Source of the DNA: Pseudomonas putida
GTDB taxonomy: Bacteria; Pseudomonadota; Gammaproteobacteria; Pseudomonadales; Pseudomonadaceae
Assembly (NCBI RefSeq): GCF_005080685.1
Contig: NZ_CP039371.1
Span: forward strand, 3,038,001-3,102,000
Length of the DNA: 64,000 bases
Direction of reading: 5' to 3'
This document shows, piece after piece, positions 1 through 8,533 of the stretch. The position numbers and the translations under genes are program-made. The notes below the pieces were generated by a model. The model did no database searches, was not told the origin of the DNA, and worked only from the letters and a program-made list of their open reading frames with translations. Numbering within the stretch: the stretch's first letter is position 1; every line of letters begins with the position of its first letter.

Positions 1-119
1 CGCTCACCGCCGAGGCGGGTGAGATCCGTGCTGCGCACGCTGCCGGCCAGGCACGGGAGGCGCGTCTTGTGGCCGAACTGCAGGCCCTTGAAGCCGCGAG
101 AACGGTCGAAGCTTCTTAA
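1..119 (+). CDS. 3' end of an unidentified gene (partial)
   Basis: The reading frame enters from the left edge and stops at TAA 117-119. The visible 38 residues are rich in alanine, glutamate and arginine and look like one long amphipathic helix or coiled coil (ending ALEAARTVEAS). Such tails occur in KfrA-like DNA-binding proteins and many other coiled-coil proteins, so I assign no function. The next gene starts 29 bp downstream on the same strand. Confidence 0.6.
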   Translation, partial: LTAEAGEIRAAHAAGQAREARLVAELQALEAARTVEAS

Positions 120-148
120 TGTAGAAATGCGTGAGCGGAGAGCGCCGA

Positions 149-526
149 ATGATCGACCATCTGGACCACCTTGTACTGACCACCACCGATCTTCACGCCT
201 GCAAGGACTTCTACGTGCGGGTGATGGGCATGCAGCTGGAAACCTTTGGCGCCGGGCGCCTGGCCTTTCGTTTTGGCAACCAGAAAATCAACATCCATGA
301 GCGGGGGCGGGAGTTTGAGCCCAAGGCTCATCTGCCGGTGCCGGGCGCGCTGGATCTGTGTTTCATCGCCAGCATGGAGCTGGAGCAGGTCATCGCTCAT
401 TTGCAAGCGCAGCAATGGCCAATCGTCGAAGGACCGGTCCAGCGTACCGGTGCCACTGGGCCGATCCGTTCGGTGTACGTGCGGGATCCGGATTTGAATC
501 TGATCGAGATTTCCGAACGGCTTTGA
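149..526 (+). CDS. VOC (glyoxalase/bleomycin resistance fold) family protein
   Basis: A 125-residue protein with the paired beta-alpha-beta-beta-beta units of the vicinal oxygen chelate fold. It opens MIDHLDHLVLTT, which supplies the first metal-ligand histidine, and ends with the typical VRDPDLNLIEIS strand carrying the last glutamate. I chose ATG 149 over GTG 131 because family members start at this point and a GAGCGGAG purine run lies about 8 bp upstream. VOC enzymes of this size include lyases, dioxygenases and antibiotic-modifying proteins; nothing here fixes the substrate. A REP element follows the gene. Confidence 0.85.
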   Translation: MIDHLDHLVLTTTDLHACKDFYVRVMGMQLETFGAGRLAFRFGNQKINIHERGREFEPKAHLPVPGALDLCFIASMELEQVIAHLQAQQWPIVEGPVQRTGATGPIRSVYVRDPDLNLIEISERL

Positions 527-553
527 TTGGCGGTGTATCTGCACCGGCCCTTC

Positions 554-574
554 GCCGGCAAGCCGGCTCCTACA
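554..574 (+). repeat. Single REP-like palindrome
   Basis: A 21-bp copy of the Pseudomonas REP type (core GCCGGCAAGCCGGC followed by TCCTACA) lies between the convergent VOC and azlD genes. The identical sequence recurs at 23041-23061, where it forms one arm of an inverted pair. Such elements are dispersed, non-coding, and can fold after transcription. Confidence 0.8.
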
Positions 575-587
575 GAGCCAGGCTAAA

Positions 588-914
588 TCAATGAGTCATG
601 TTTTGTAGCGCCAGCAACACACCCATCCCCACGGCCAGGGTCAGCAGCGTGCTACGCGTGCGCCATGCCACCAGCGCCGCGACGATCGCCGCCGGGATCT
701 GCGGATTGCTCCAGTCCAACCCGGCGTCCCGGTGTTCGTACATCACCGCTGGCAGCACCAGCGCTGCCAGCACGCTGGCCGGCACGTAGGCCAACGCCCG
801 GCGGAACCACGGCGGCATGCGCAAGACAGCATGAAACTCGATGAACGACAGGCGCAGGACAAAGGTACCCAGGCCGATCAATGCAAAGGTGATCCATTGG
901 GTCATGTCGCTCAT
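588..914 (-). CDS. azlD: AzlD-type branched-chain amino acid exporter, small subunit
   Basis: A 108-residue, very hydrophobic protein with about four membrane segments, matching AzlD/YgaH in length and pattern (N-terminal WITFALIGLGTFVLRLSF, then LPAVMYE). Its start overlaps the stop of the larger subunit by 4 bp (ATGA), so the two are translationally coupled. In the known AzlCD/YgaZH pair the small subunit works with the large one to export valine or other branched-chain amino acids across the inner membrane. Here only the family is visible, so the substrate is inferred. Confidence 0.9.
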   Translation of the reverse strand: MSDMTQWITFALIGLGTFVLRLSFIEFHAVLRMPPWFRRALAYVPASVLAALVLPAVMYEHRDAGLDWSNPQIPAAIVAALVAWRTRSTLLTLAVGMGVLLALQNMTH

Positions 915-1648
915 GGTGCCTCCGCTTCGACGTCATCGCGTGGGGTGACCTGCGTGCCCTTGCCCAGGCGCTCCAGGGCCAACCCGCAGAGCACTCCGCC
1001 CAACGAAGCCACCAACAGACCGAGGTTGTACGGCAGGTCGATGGCCAATACCGCCAGCACGCCGCCGACCACGGCAGCGCCGAGCGTGGCCGGGCTGCGG
1101 ATGCTGGGTACGAGCAGCGCCAAAAACGACAGGGGTATGGCAAAGCCCAGAGACCAGGAGTCGGGGATGCCCGTGCCGAGGAACACCCCGGCCAGCACGG
1201 AGAGGTTCCAGCCTAGCCACAGGGTGATCGCCGTGCCCGCATAGTAGGGGACGGCATGCTGCCCCAGTTCGCCCGAACTCATTTTCAGGCTGCACAAGGC
1301 GAACGACTGGTCCGACAGCAGATAGGCCATGGGCCAGGTGCGCCGGCGCGGCTGGGCGCTCAAGCCCGGTGCGAGGGCTGCGCTGTACATCAGGAAACGC
1401 AGGTTGATGACCAGTGCGGTCACCACCATGGTCAAAGGCAGGGCGCCGTTCTGCATCAGCTGCATCACCACCATTTGCGCGGAGCCCGAATAGAACAGGA
1501 AGGTCATGCCCAGGGCGTCGAAGGGCGACATGCCCATCTCGATCGCAGTCACGCCCGTGATCAGGCCAAACGGCACGACGCCGGTGGTCAATGGGAGACA
1601 GCTGTGCACGCCCTGGACGAACGCGTGCTTCCCACTTCGATAATGCAT
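911..1648 (-). CDS. azlC: AzlC-type branched-chain amino acid exporter, large subunit
   Basis: A 245-residue inner-membrane protein of the AzlC/YgaZ family. It has the N-terminal G(V/I)xPFGLITGV block and the conserved YSGSAQMVVMQL segment, and its length is typical. It is preceded by AAGGAATCC about 4 bp before the ATG. It forms a two-gene operon with azlD and is divergent from a LysR-type regulator, the usual arrangement for amino-acid exporters controlled by an effector-sensing LysR protein. Predicted role: efflux of branched-chain amino acids or analogues. Confidence 0.92.
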   Translation of the reverse strand: MHYRSGKHAFVQGVHSCLPLTTGVVPFGLITGVTAIEMGMSPFDALGMTFLFYSGSAQMVVMQLMQNGALPLTMVVTALVINLRFLMYSAALAPGLSAQPRRRTWPMAYLLSDQSFALCSLKMSSGELGQHAVPYYAGTAITLWLGWNLSVLAGVFLGTGIPDSWSLGFAIPLSFLALLVPSIRSPATLGAAVVGGVLAVLAIDLPYNLGLLVASLGGVLCGLALERLGKGTQVTPRDDVEAEAP

Positions 1649-1751
1649 GTGGATTCCTTGGCAGTTGAAAGCTGAGGCGGCGGGCGCCGCCTGCTGGCCA
1701 GATCAAGGTAAGAGCGCCACCTATTGGTAACAACAGAGTTTTCTGGAATAT

Positions 1752-1773
1752 TAGGCCTAAAAAAAATAGGCCT
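1752..1773. promoter_or_regulatory. Candidate operator: repeated TAGGCCT boxes
   Basis: Two copies of TAGGCCT, at 1752-1758 and 1767-1773, are separated by an A-rich spacer and sit just before the LysR start at 1780 in the azlC-LysR divergent region. Each core AGGCCT is self-complementary, so they could form a dimer-of-dimers site. Binding by the adjacent LysR protein is an inference from position and symmetry only. Confidence 0.4.
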
Positions 1774-1779
1774 GAATCC

Positions 1780-2658
1780 ATGTCGCTCGATGCACCTACC
1801 CGTCATACCCTTCAACTCAACGCGCTGCGTGCTTTCGAGGCTTCTGCGCGCCTGGGCGGCTTTGCCCGTGCGGCCCATGAGCTGAAGGTCACGCCTGGCG
1901 CTATCGCTGCGTTGATCAAGACCCTGGAAAGCCAATACGGCGCGGCGCTGTTCGAGCGACACGCCAAGGGTGTACGGCTGACGGCCCTGGGCGAGAGCGT
2001 GAAAGGGCAGTTCACCGCAGCATTCGATGCGGTGGAAGAAGCGGCCCGCACGCTACGCCGGCTGGCCGCGCCGCAGCGGGTACACATCGTCACCTCGCCT
2101 GCGCTGGCGCAACTGTGGATCGGCCCGCGCTTGCCGCGCCTCACTGAAATGCTCGCGCCGATCGAGATTTCGGTAACCGCGGTCGACGAGGCGCCCAACC
2201 TCAAGCGCAGTCCGTTCGATTTGTGCGTGTTCTACACCGAGCGTCTGGAGCGAGGCCAGCGCCTGCTGGCCGAGGAAGAGGTCTTGCCGGTGTGCGTGCC
2301 GGCCTTGGCCGAGCGGATCGCCACGCTGCACGACCTGGCCAACGTACGCTGCATCAAGTCGGTTGGTTGGGACGACTGGGACGCCTGGTCGGCCGTGACC
2401 ATGCCCGACGCTGGCTTCGTCGCCCAGGGCCCTGGGTTTTCGTTGTACGCGATAGCGGTGCAGCAGGCGCTGCTCGGGGCAGGCGTGCTGATGGGACGCA
2501 GGAGCTTGGTGCAACCCCATCTCGACAGCGGGGAACTGCTGGCCCCGCTGCTCCAGGCTGTGCCGCTGGGCGTCAGTATCGCCGCCTGGCGCCTGTCCGG
2601 GGCGGCGGGTAACCAGAGTGTCGCCGCCGTGGAGCAGGCGTTGAGGCAGTTGGCTTGA
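1780..2658 (+). CDS. LysR-family transcriptional regulator (GcvA-like subgroup)
   Basis: A 292-residue regulator with an N-terminal winged helix-turn-helix (about residues 10-68, containing LGGFARAAHELKVTPGAIAALIK) and a C-terminal LysR substrate-binding domain. The pattern, with AFEASARLGGF and FERHAKGVRLT, resembles the GcvA branch. It is transcribed away from azlCD, so the exporter operon is its likely target, with a branched-chain amino acid or analogue as a plausible effector. No strong Shine-Dalgarno is visible before ATG 1780. It converges with the MFS gene, leaving 17 bp between stops. Confidence 0.88.
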   Translation: MSLDAPTRHTLQLNALRAFEASARLGGFARAAHELKVTPGAIAALIKTLESQYGAALFERHAKGVRLTALGESVKGQFTAAFDAVEEAARTLRRLAAPQRVHIVTSPALAQLWIGPRLPRLTEMLAPIEISVTAVDEAPNLKRSPFDLCVFYTERLERGQRLLAEEEVLPVCVPALAERIATLHDLANVRCIKSVGWDDWDAWSAVTMPDAGFVAQGPGFSLYAIAVQQALLGAGVLMGRRSLVQPHLDSGELLAPLLQAVPLGVSIAAWRLSGAAGNQSVAAVEQALRQLA

Positions 2659-2675
2659 GGCGCTGCCTGACTGGA

Positions 2676-3992
2676 TCACGCGATCTTGCGATCGTCGGGG
2701 ATGCCCCAGAGGATCACGCCGACACAGATCAGGCAGAAGGGCGCCAGGGCCAGCATGCCTAGGTAGGTATTACCGGTAACGTCGTTGATGTAGCCGACCA
2801 GCAGCGGGGCGACCATGCCACTGAGCTGGCCGACCGTGTTGATGGCAGCGATGCCTCCGGCAATCGCCAGTCCGGCGAAGGCTTTTTGCGGGATGGTCCA
2901 GAAAATCGGAATGGCGATGAATACCCCGGCGGTGGCCAGCACCAGGAATGCGGTCAGCAGGTAGTGGTTGCCATTGAAGAAGCAAGCGGCGAAATAGCCC
3001 ACGCCGCCCACCAGCATGCATTGCCAGAGGTAACGCTTACGCTCGCCGGTGGCATCGGAGCGGCGGGTGACCACCACCATGCCCAGCGCCGCGACCAGAT
3101 ACGGCAATGCCGTGAGCAGGCCGACGGCCATCTGGTTATGCACGCCGGCTGAACCGATCAGGTGCGGCATCCAGAAATTGAGCCCGTAGCCGGTGAGTTT
3201 GATCATGAAGTAGATGGCCGAGAGGATCGCCACTTCGCGCGTGAGAATGACCTTGAGCAACGAAGCCTGGATCGGCTTGGCGTCCTGCTTGTCGTTGTCG
3301 AGGTTGCGTTGCAGCAGGTCTTTTTCCGGCTGGGTGAGCCATTTCGCCGACTGGATGTCGCGGTCGAGCTTGAACAGCACCACCACGCCGAGCACTGCGC
3401 AAGGCAGCCCGGAGAGCACGAACAACCAGTGCCAACCGGCAAGCCCCAGGAAGCCGTTCATGTACTCGAGGATGACGCCTGACACCGGCGCCCCGAGCAC
3501 GCCCGACAGGGGAATGGACAGGAACCACAGGCCGTTCATGCTGGCGAGGTTCTTCTTCGGGAACCAGCAGGCGAGGTAGAACAGCAGCGCGGGGCCAAAA
3601 CCGGCTTCCATCACACCGATCAGGAAACGCAGGAAGTACAGGGTGTACTCGTTGTAGGCGAACACCAGGCAGGCGGTGGCGATGCCCCAACTGACCATGA
3701 TCCGGCAGATCCAGCTTGGCGCTCCGTATTTCTTCAGGCCATAGCTGCTCGGTACTTCGAACATCACGTAACCGAAAAAGAAAATGCTGGCGGCGAAGCC
3801 ATAGGCGGCATCGCTCAGGCCAAGCTCGGCCTGCATCTGGGTCTTGGCGAAACTGATGTTGATGCGGTCGAAGTACGAGAACAAAAAGCAGACGATCGTC
3901 AACGGCAGGATGCGCCAGGCAATGCGCCGGTAAAGCAACAGCTCCTGTACATCCGAAGCGACGTGCGTCGCCCCTTGGGTCAAGGTAGCCAT
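2676..3992 (-). CDS. MFS transporter, anion:cation symporter (ACS) type
   Basis: A 438-residue protein with twelve predicted membrane segments and typical ACS-family features: YRRIAWRILP then FLFSYFDRINISFAK near the N-terminus and the helix-4/5 stretch FLIGVMEAGFGPALLFYLACWFP. Phthalate, tartrate, galactonate and related organic anions are the usual substrates. I placed the start at ATG 3992, where GGAG lies 7 bp upstream, not at the upstream in-frame ATG 4136 inside the rraA-like gene. It is the last gene of the aconitase-like/aldolase/MFS operon and probably imports the organic acid that the two enzymes break down. Confidence 0.88.
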   Translation of the reverse strand: MATLTQGATHVASDVQELLLYRRIAWRILPLTIVCFLFSYFDRINISFAKTQMQAELGLSDAAYGFAASIFFFGYVMFEVPSSYGLKKYGAPSWICRIMVSWGIATACLVFAYNEYTLYFLRFLIGVMEAGFGPALLFYLACWFPKKNLASMNGLWFLSIPLSGVLGAPVSGVILEYMNGFLGLAGWHWLFVLSGLPCAVLGVVVLFKLDRDIQSAKWLTQPEKDLLQRNLDNDKQDAKPIQASLLKVILTREVAILSAIYFMIKLTGYGLNFWMPHLIGSAGVHNQMAVGLLTALPYLVAALGMVVVTRRSDATGERKRYLWQCMLVGGVGYFAACFFNGNHYLLTAFLVLATAGVFIAIPIFWTIPQKAFAGLAIAGGIAAINTVGQLSGMVAPLLVGYINDVTGNTYLGMLALAPFCLICVGVILWGIPDDRKIA

Positions 3993-4056
3993 ACGCGTTC
4001 TCCATAATTGTATTTGTCGGAGATGGGGTTGGCTGGTGGTGCCACCAGCCGCTGTT

Positions 4057-4527
4057 TTACAGTTGACGCTTGCTGAGCAGCACGCCGTCCTCGTCGGCGT
4101 ATAGCCAATCACCGGGATGCAGGACGGTGTCGCCAATGCTCAGCGGTACAGCGCTGCATCCGCCTTGTTGGTTTTTCGATCGCTGCGGCCAGGCACCGGC
4201 AGCGAGCACTGGTAATGGCAGAGCAGCCAGGGCCTGGCAGTCCCTGACGTTGCCGTTGATGAAAATGCCGGCCCAGCCACTGGCCAGGGCTTTTTTGGCC
4301 AGGTTGTCGCCCAGCAAGGCGGCCGGATCGCCACCGCCATCGATCACCAGTACCCGCGACCGACCTGGCTGGGCCAGCAGTTCACGCAACTCAGCGTTGC
4401 AACCTCTGGCCTCAAGCGTAGCAATCGGTCCGGCAAGGTAACGTACCTGGCCGAACCAGCGCCAGGCTCCGCGCAGGATGCGGACCTCTGCAGGGTGCAG
4501 GTCGCATAGGTCGGCAATGCCCGTCAT
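4057..4527 (-). CDS. RraA-fold aldolase/decarboxylase (HMG/CHA aldolase-like)
   Basis: A 156-residue member of the RraA family. It contains the ALLGDNLAKKA loop and GWAGIFINGNVRD, where the arginine-aspartate pair matches the substrate-binding and metal-binding residues of 4-hydroxy-4-methyl-2-oxoglutarate/4-carboxy-4-hydroxy-2-oxoadipate aldolases. Those enzymes cleave 4-hydroxy-2-oxo acids to pyruvate plus pyruvate or oxaloacetate and can decarboxylate oxaloacetate. Its ATG overlaps the stop of the aconitase-like gene by 4 bp. Because it sits in a catabolic operon, the enzyme role is more likely than RNase E inhibition. Confidence 0.82.
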   Translation of the reverse strand: MTGIADLCDLHPAEVRILRGAWRWFGQVRYLAGPIATLEARGCNAELRELLAQPGRSRVLVIDGGGDPAALLGDNLAKKALASGWAGIFINGNVRDCQALAALPLPVLAAGAWPQRSKNQQGGCSAVPLSIGDTVLHPGDWLYADEDGVLLSKRQL

Positions 4528-6488
4528 GCCAGCTCTGCTTCAGCGGCGAAGTCAGCCTGCAGCGCCTCGAAGCTCGCCAGCCGCCCCAGCAATGCACTGG
4601 CCACCACGGTGTACGGACTCGCCAGCCAAACCTGCCCAGGCCCCGAGCGGCCCGGGAAGTTGCGGTTGATGGCGCTGACGGTGACTTGCTCGGCATGGGT
4701 CGACGAACCGGGGCCACAGTTCGCGCAGGCACCACAACCGGGCATGATCAACTCGACACCGGCCTGCTCGAAGGTGTCCAGGTAACCGCGCTGCTGGCAG
4801 TAATCCCGCACGGCGAGGGTGCCGAATTGCAGGTACAACCGGGTGTGTTCGGCGATCCGCAAGCCGCGGGCCAGGCCCCAGGCCAGCACTTCGTGGTAGT
4901 AGTCGAAATCTTCACGCTTGCCTGCGGTACAGGAGCCGCCGTAGGCGATATCGACAGGCACCGGCTGCTCGAGGTCATCGAGGGCGATGCCGTTGCCGGG
5001 GTCGCCTGGCGCTGCCACCAGCGCGGACAGTGCCGCACAGTCGATGACGATGCGCTCCTTGTAATGCGCGTCCGGATCGCTGAACAACCAGTCTTCCAGT
5101 TCGATCTCGATACCCCGGCGCTCACGGATGAATGCCACGGCCCTCTGGTCGGGGATGACGATGCCGGTGAAACCGCCCAGTTCGGCGACCATGTTGGTCA
5201 GCGTGGCGCGCTCGTCGATCGACAATGCCGACACTGCTTCGCCTGTGTACTCGAACACTGCACCAATCGCCTGACCCTGTCGGATTGGCTCGCTGCGCAG
5301 CAGTTCGAGGACGATGTCCTTGGCGGTCACGCCGGGGCGCAAGCGGCCCTTGAGCTCGACCTTGATCACTTCCGGCATGCGGCAGCGGATGAAGCCAGTC
5401 GCCCAGCTGTTGGCGATGTCGGTGGCACCGGCGCCGAAGGCCAGGCAGCCCAACGCGCCGGAGTGCGGGGTGTGCGAATCGGTGCCGACCACCACCTGGC
5501 CGGGCAGGGCGTACTTCTCGGTCAACAGGGCGTGGCAGATGCCTTCCGAGCCGCTTTGGCCGGCCAGCGCGCCATGGGCCAGCACCGGGTAGCGGCGGAC
5601 GAAGGCGTCATGGGCCGAGGCCAGGCCACCGACTGCCGCCAGCAGGTTGTCACGTACGTGGGGGTAGCTCTGGTCGGCGAGGATCAGGTGGTCCTGGAAG
5701 GCGATGATCTGCTCTGGCCGGGCCAGTTCGAGATCCTCGCCGAACGCGCCGTGCATCAGGTGCGCGCACATGCCGGTGAAGTAGTCATGGCTGAAGCGCC
5801 AGTCGGCAGAGAGGAACACGCCGTCGCCTGGGTGCAGATCGCCCTGCGGAGCAACGCAGCGGCGCTCGATGATTTTCTCCACCAGGGTCATCGGCCGGCG
5901 CAGATCGACGAGCGAATTGAACACCTTGGCCGGTTGCTTGGGCAGGTGCTGCTGGCTGTAGGGCAGCAGACCACCGGCGCGGATGACTTGCTGGGTGATC
6001 GCGTCGCGGCCGACCAGGAATTCGTCGAGGTCGATGGCCTCGCCGGCGCGGATGCGCTCGATCAAGGAAAAATCGGTGGAGGTGTAGATGCCGATGTTGT
6101 CGCAGTTCTGCCGGTAGATCCGCTCGAAACTCTCGGCAATGATCAGGCGGATGCCCGCGGACTTTTCCGCCAATGGGCTGGACTCGCGCGAGGAACCCTT
6201 GCCGTAGCGCTTGCCGGCAACGGTGATCTCGAAGCCGCCATGCTTGATCGCGTCGTTGCCAATCGGCAGTTTGCCTTCGGTCTTGAAACCGACGTAGGGG
6301 TAGGTGCCCAGGCGTTCGTCGTAGGTCATCATGATGACGACCGGGGTGATTTCATCGGTGGAAATGTTGTCGCGCAGTGGCAGTGCTGCCGGCAAGGCCA
6401 GGTCCTGGCCTGCGATCTGGCGTTGCACTGCGTCGCTGTCGCAGGATAAAAACAGGAAGCGGCCAGCAAAGCGTATTTTTCTTGTCAT
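4524..6488 (-). CDS. Aconitase-superfamily hydratase with swivel domain placed first
   Basis: A 654-residue protein with the LeuD-like swivel domain at the N-terminus (GKGSSRESS at about 97-104) and the LeuC-like iron-sulfur domains after it, the reverse of ordinary aconitase. Three cysteines suited to a [4Fe-4S] cluster are present at about 520 (GGSCTAGK), 585 and 588 (GCGACANC), and GTDSHTPHSGA is conserved. The family isomerises or hydrates hydroxy di- and tricarboxylic acids. ATG 6488 has GAGGAG 6 bp upstream; the upstream ATG at 6494 abuts that site and is less likely. It is the first gene of the operon with the RraA-like aldolase and MFS carrier, divergent from a LysR gene. The substrate is unknown. 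Confidence 0.85.
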   Translation of the reverse strand: MTRKIRFAGRFLFLSCDSDAVQRQIAGQDLALPAALPLRDNISTDEITPVVIMMTYDERLGTYPYVGFKTEGKLPIGNDAIKHGGFEITVAGKRYGKGSSRESSPLAEKSAGIRLIIAESFERIYRQNCDNIGIYTSTDFSLIERIRAGEAIDLDEFLVGRDAITQQVIRAGGLLPYSQQHLPKQPAKVFNSLVDLRRPMTLVEKIIERRCVAPQGDLHPGDGVFLSADWRFSHDYFTGMCAHLMHGAFGEDLELARPEQIIAFQDHLILADQSYPHVRDNLLAAVGGLASAHDAFVRRYPVLAHGALAGQSGSEGICHALLTEKYALPGQVVVGTDSHTPHSGALGCLAFGAGATDIANSWATGFIRCRMPEVIKVELKGRLRPGVTAKDIVLELLRSEPIRQGQAIGAVFEYTGEAVSALSIDERATLTNMVAELGGFTGIVIPDQRAVAFIRERRGIEIELEDWLFSDPDAHYKERIVIDCAALSALVAAPGDPGNGIALDDLEQPVPVDIAYGGSCTAGKREDFDYYHEVLAWGLARGLRIAEHTRLYLQFGTLAVRDYCQQRGYLDTFEQAGVELIMPGCGACANCGPGSSTHAEQVTVSAINRNFPGRSGPGQVWLASPYTVVASALLGRLASFEALQADFAAEAELA

Positions 6489-6583
6489 GATCATCTCCTC
6501 AACGGGGACCATGATAGGGAGCTACGCCGCAGGCTTGCCGCGATCATTCTTCTGGCCTGCCACGATAAAAATTCCGGTTACCT

Positions 6584-7501
6584 ATGCACACCACCTGGCG
6601 TTACGACCCCACCACCCTCCGCCTGTTCATCGCCACCTGCGAGGAGGGCAGCTTCGCCAAAGCCGCAGAGCGCGAAAACATGGGCGCCTCGGCAGTGAGC
6701 AAGCGCATCGCAGAGCTCGAAGAAGCGGTCGGCGCGCCGCTGTTGTACCGCTATAACAAGGGCGTACGGCCTACCCCGGCCGGCCACTGCCTGCTCGAAC
6801 ATGCCCAGCGCCTGCTCACCGAACTGTTGAAGATGAGCGCTGACCTTTCGCAGTTCAGCCGTGGCGAACGCGGCCATGTGCGCATCCATGCCAACCGCTC
6901 GAGCATCATTCAGTTTCTCCCCGATGACCTGAACAGCTTTCTTGCCGCGCACCCGCAGGTGGACGTCGACCTCGAGGAGCGTACCAGCGAGCAGGTGGTG
7001 GAAAACGTGCAGGCCAACCTTTGCGACCTGGGCATCGGCGCGGGCTTGGACGGGGCGGCGCAGCTGGGGCTGACCGTGCAGGACTATCGCCTGGATCGCC
7101 TGGCCCTGGTGGTCAGGGAAGACCATCCACTGGCGACGCGCACTCGCATCGGTTTCGCCGAGAGCCTGGCCTACAGGCACATCGCCTTGCACCGCGACAG
7201 CCCCCTGTACCAGACCCTCGACAAGGCTGCGCGAGCGGCCCAGGCGTCGATCGACTATGGCGTGCATCTGCAGAGCTTCGATGCCGTGTGCAGGATGATC
7301 CAGGGGGGGCTTGGCATTGCCGTCATCCCCGACCAGGCAATCTGCGGCTCGCCGGACGGGCCAGCGTTGGTGACGGTGCCACTGCAGGATGCGTGGGCCA
7401 GCAGGCAGTTCCAGGTGGTTGCGCAGCCAGCCTCGATGCTCAGTGCCACCGCCAAGAGTTTCCTGGCCTTCCTCAAGGCCAATGACCAGCGGGCGCTATA
7501 G
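6584..7501 (+). CDS. LysR-family transcriptional regulator of the aconitase-like operon
   Basis: A 305-residue LysR protein. The winged helix-turn-helix lies near residues 8-66 (EGSFAKAAERENMGASAVSK) and the effector-binding domain follows. It is divergent from the aconitase/aldolase/MFS operon with about 95 bp between starts, so it is its likely regulator. In that gap the sequences ATGAT and ATCAT form a loose inverted repeat. Its 3' end overlaps the 3' end of the next, convergent LysR gene by 6 bp. Confidence 0.88.
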   Translation: MHTTWRYDPTTLRLFIATCEEGSFAKAAERENMGASAVSKRIAELEEAVGAPLLYRYNKGVRPTPAGHCLLEHAQRLLTELLKMSADLSQFSRGERGHVRIHANRSSIIQFLPDDLNSFLAAHPQVDVDLEERTSEQVVENVQANLCDLGIGAGLDGAAQLGLTVQDYRLDRLALVVREDHPLATRTRIGFAESLAYRHIALHRDSPLYQTLDKAARAAQASIDYGVHLQSFDAVCRMIQGGLGIAVIPDQAICGSPDGPALVTVPLQDAWASRQFQVVAQPASMLSATAKSFLAFLKANDQRAL

Positions 7502-8407
7502 CTCGCCTGCCGACATGGCGAATTGCTGGAAGGCATTCGCCACCGCACTCAACGGCTCGTCGGCCGACCAGATCAGGCCGAGTTCCATCGGCGGGATCGC
7601 ATCGAGGATGGGGCGCGCCTCGATCTTGCGCCCTTCCAGCGACCAGGGTCGATAGAGCATGTCCGACAGGATGGTCACGCCAAAACCGTGCGCGACCAGC
7701 CCGCGCAGCGCCTCCATCGACGAAGTGCGGAAGGCGACCCGCGGCTCCAGCCCGGCGCTGCGCCAATAGCGCAGCGCCGAGGTCTCGCCTTCGTCGACAG
7801 TGGCCAGGATGTAGGCGTGTTCTGCGATATCGGCCAGGGAAATAGCCTGGGCGCCGATCAAAGGGTGTTCGCTGGCCAGCCACAACTGGCGCCGCGAACG
7901 CATCAGTACATGCCGCTCGAAGTGCTGGGCGAGGTCGGCGTTCGAAACGATGGTCAGGCCCAGGTCGAGCGAGCCTTGCGCTACCCCGTGTTCGATGGCC
8001 TGTCGGTCCATGTCCAGCAGGTCTATTTCGACCTGCGGGTAACTGCGTTTGAAGCGAGCGAGCAGGGTCGGCAGGTAGTAGCCCAGCACCGTGTACGACG
8101 CGCCGATGCGCACGGTGCCGTGCAGCGCATGGCTGAGGAACGATGGCTGGGCGACCGCATCCTGGAGCGTGTCGAGAATGTGCCGGGCATGCTGGTGGAA
8201 TTTGTGACCCTCGGCGGTCAGGCGCACCCCGTGGGGCTGGCGTTCGAACAACTGGACCCCGAGCAGACCCTCGAGCTGGCCCACCGCCGTGGTGATCGCC
8301 GACTGCGACACATGCACCTTGAGCGCTGCCTGCGAAAACTGCCCCTGTTCGGCTGCGGCCACGAAATAGCGCAACTGGCGCATGGATATATCGATGCGAG
8401 GTGACAT
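7496..8407 (-). CDS. LysR-family transcriptional regulator next to the IOR-type gene
   Basis: A 303-residue LysR protein with helix-turn-helix residues QGQFSQAALKVHVSQSAITTAVGQLE and a full substrate-binding domain. A second in-frame ATG (MRQLRYF) lies 24 bp inside, so the exact start is uncertain. It is divergent from the fused indolepyruvate oxidoreductase-like gene with 126 bp between, which suggests that it controls that gene, perhaps in response to an aryl- or alkyl-2-oxoacid. Confidence 0.87.
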   Translation of the reverse strand: MSPRIDISMRQLRYFVAAAEQGQFSQAALKVHVSQSAITTAVGQLEGLLGVQLFERQPHGVRLTAEGHKFHQHARHILDTLQDAVAQPSFLSHALHGTVRIGASYTVLGYYLPTLLARFKRSYPQVEIDLLDMDRQAIEHGVAQGSLDLGLTIVSNADLAQHFERHVLMRSRRQLWLASEHPLIGAQAISLADIAEHAYILATVDEGETSALRYWRSAGLEPRVAFRTSSMEALRGLVAHGFGVTILSDMLYRPWSLEGRKIEARPILDAIPPMELGLIWSADEPLSAVANAFQQFAMSAGEL

Positions 8408-8533
8408 TGGTTTTTCAGATACCTGTTCCTTGTTTTTATAAATTTACGATACCGGACCCGGTTCATAGACTCCAGACAAAACCGGACAGCCGCGCCTCGA
8501 CGCTGCCCGCACAACAAGACTGGAGGTTTTTCC

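Noticed and set aside
4686..6449. A 587-residue open frame on the plus strand opposite the aconitase-like gene
   Set aside because: It is the antisense shadow of a well-conserved enzyme, has repetitive Gly/Ala/Val/Gln composition, no recognisable fold and no ribosome site.
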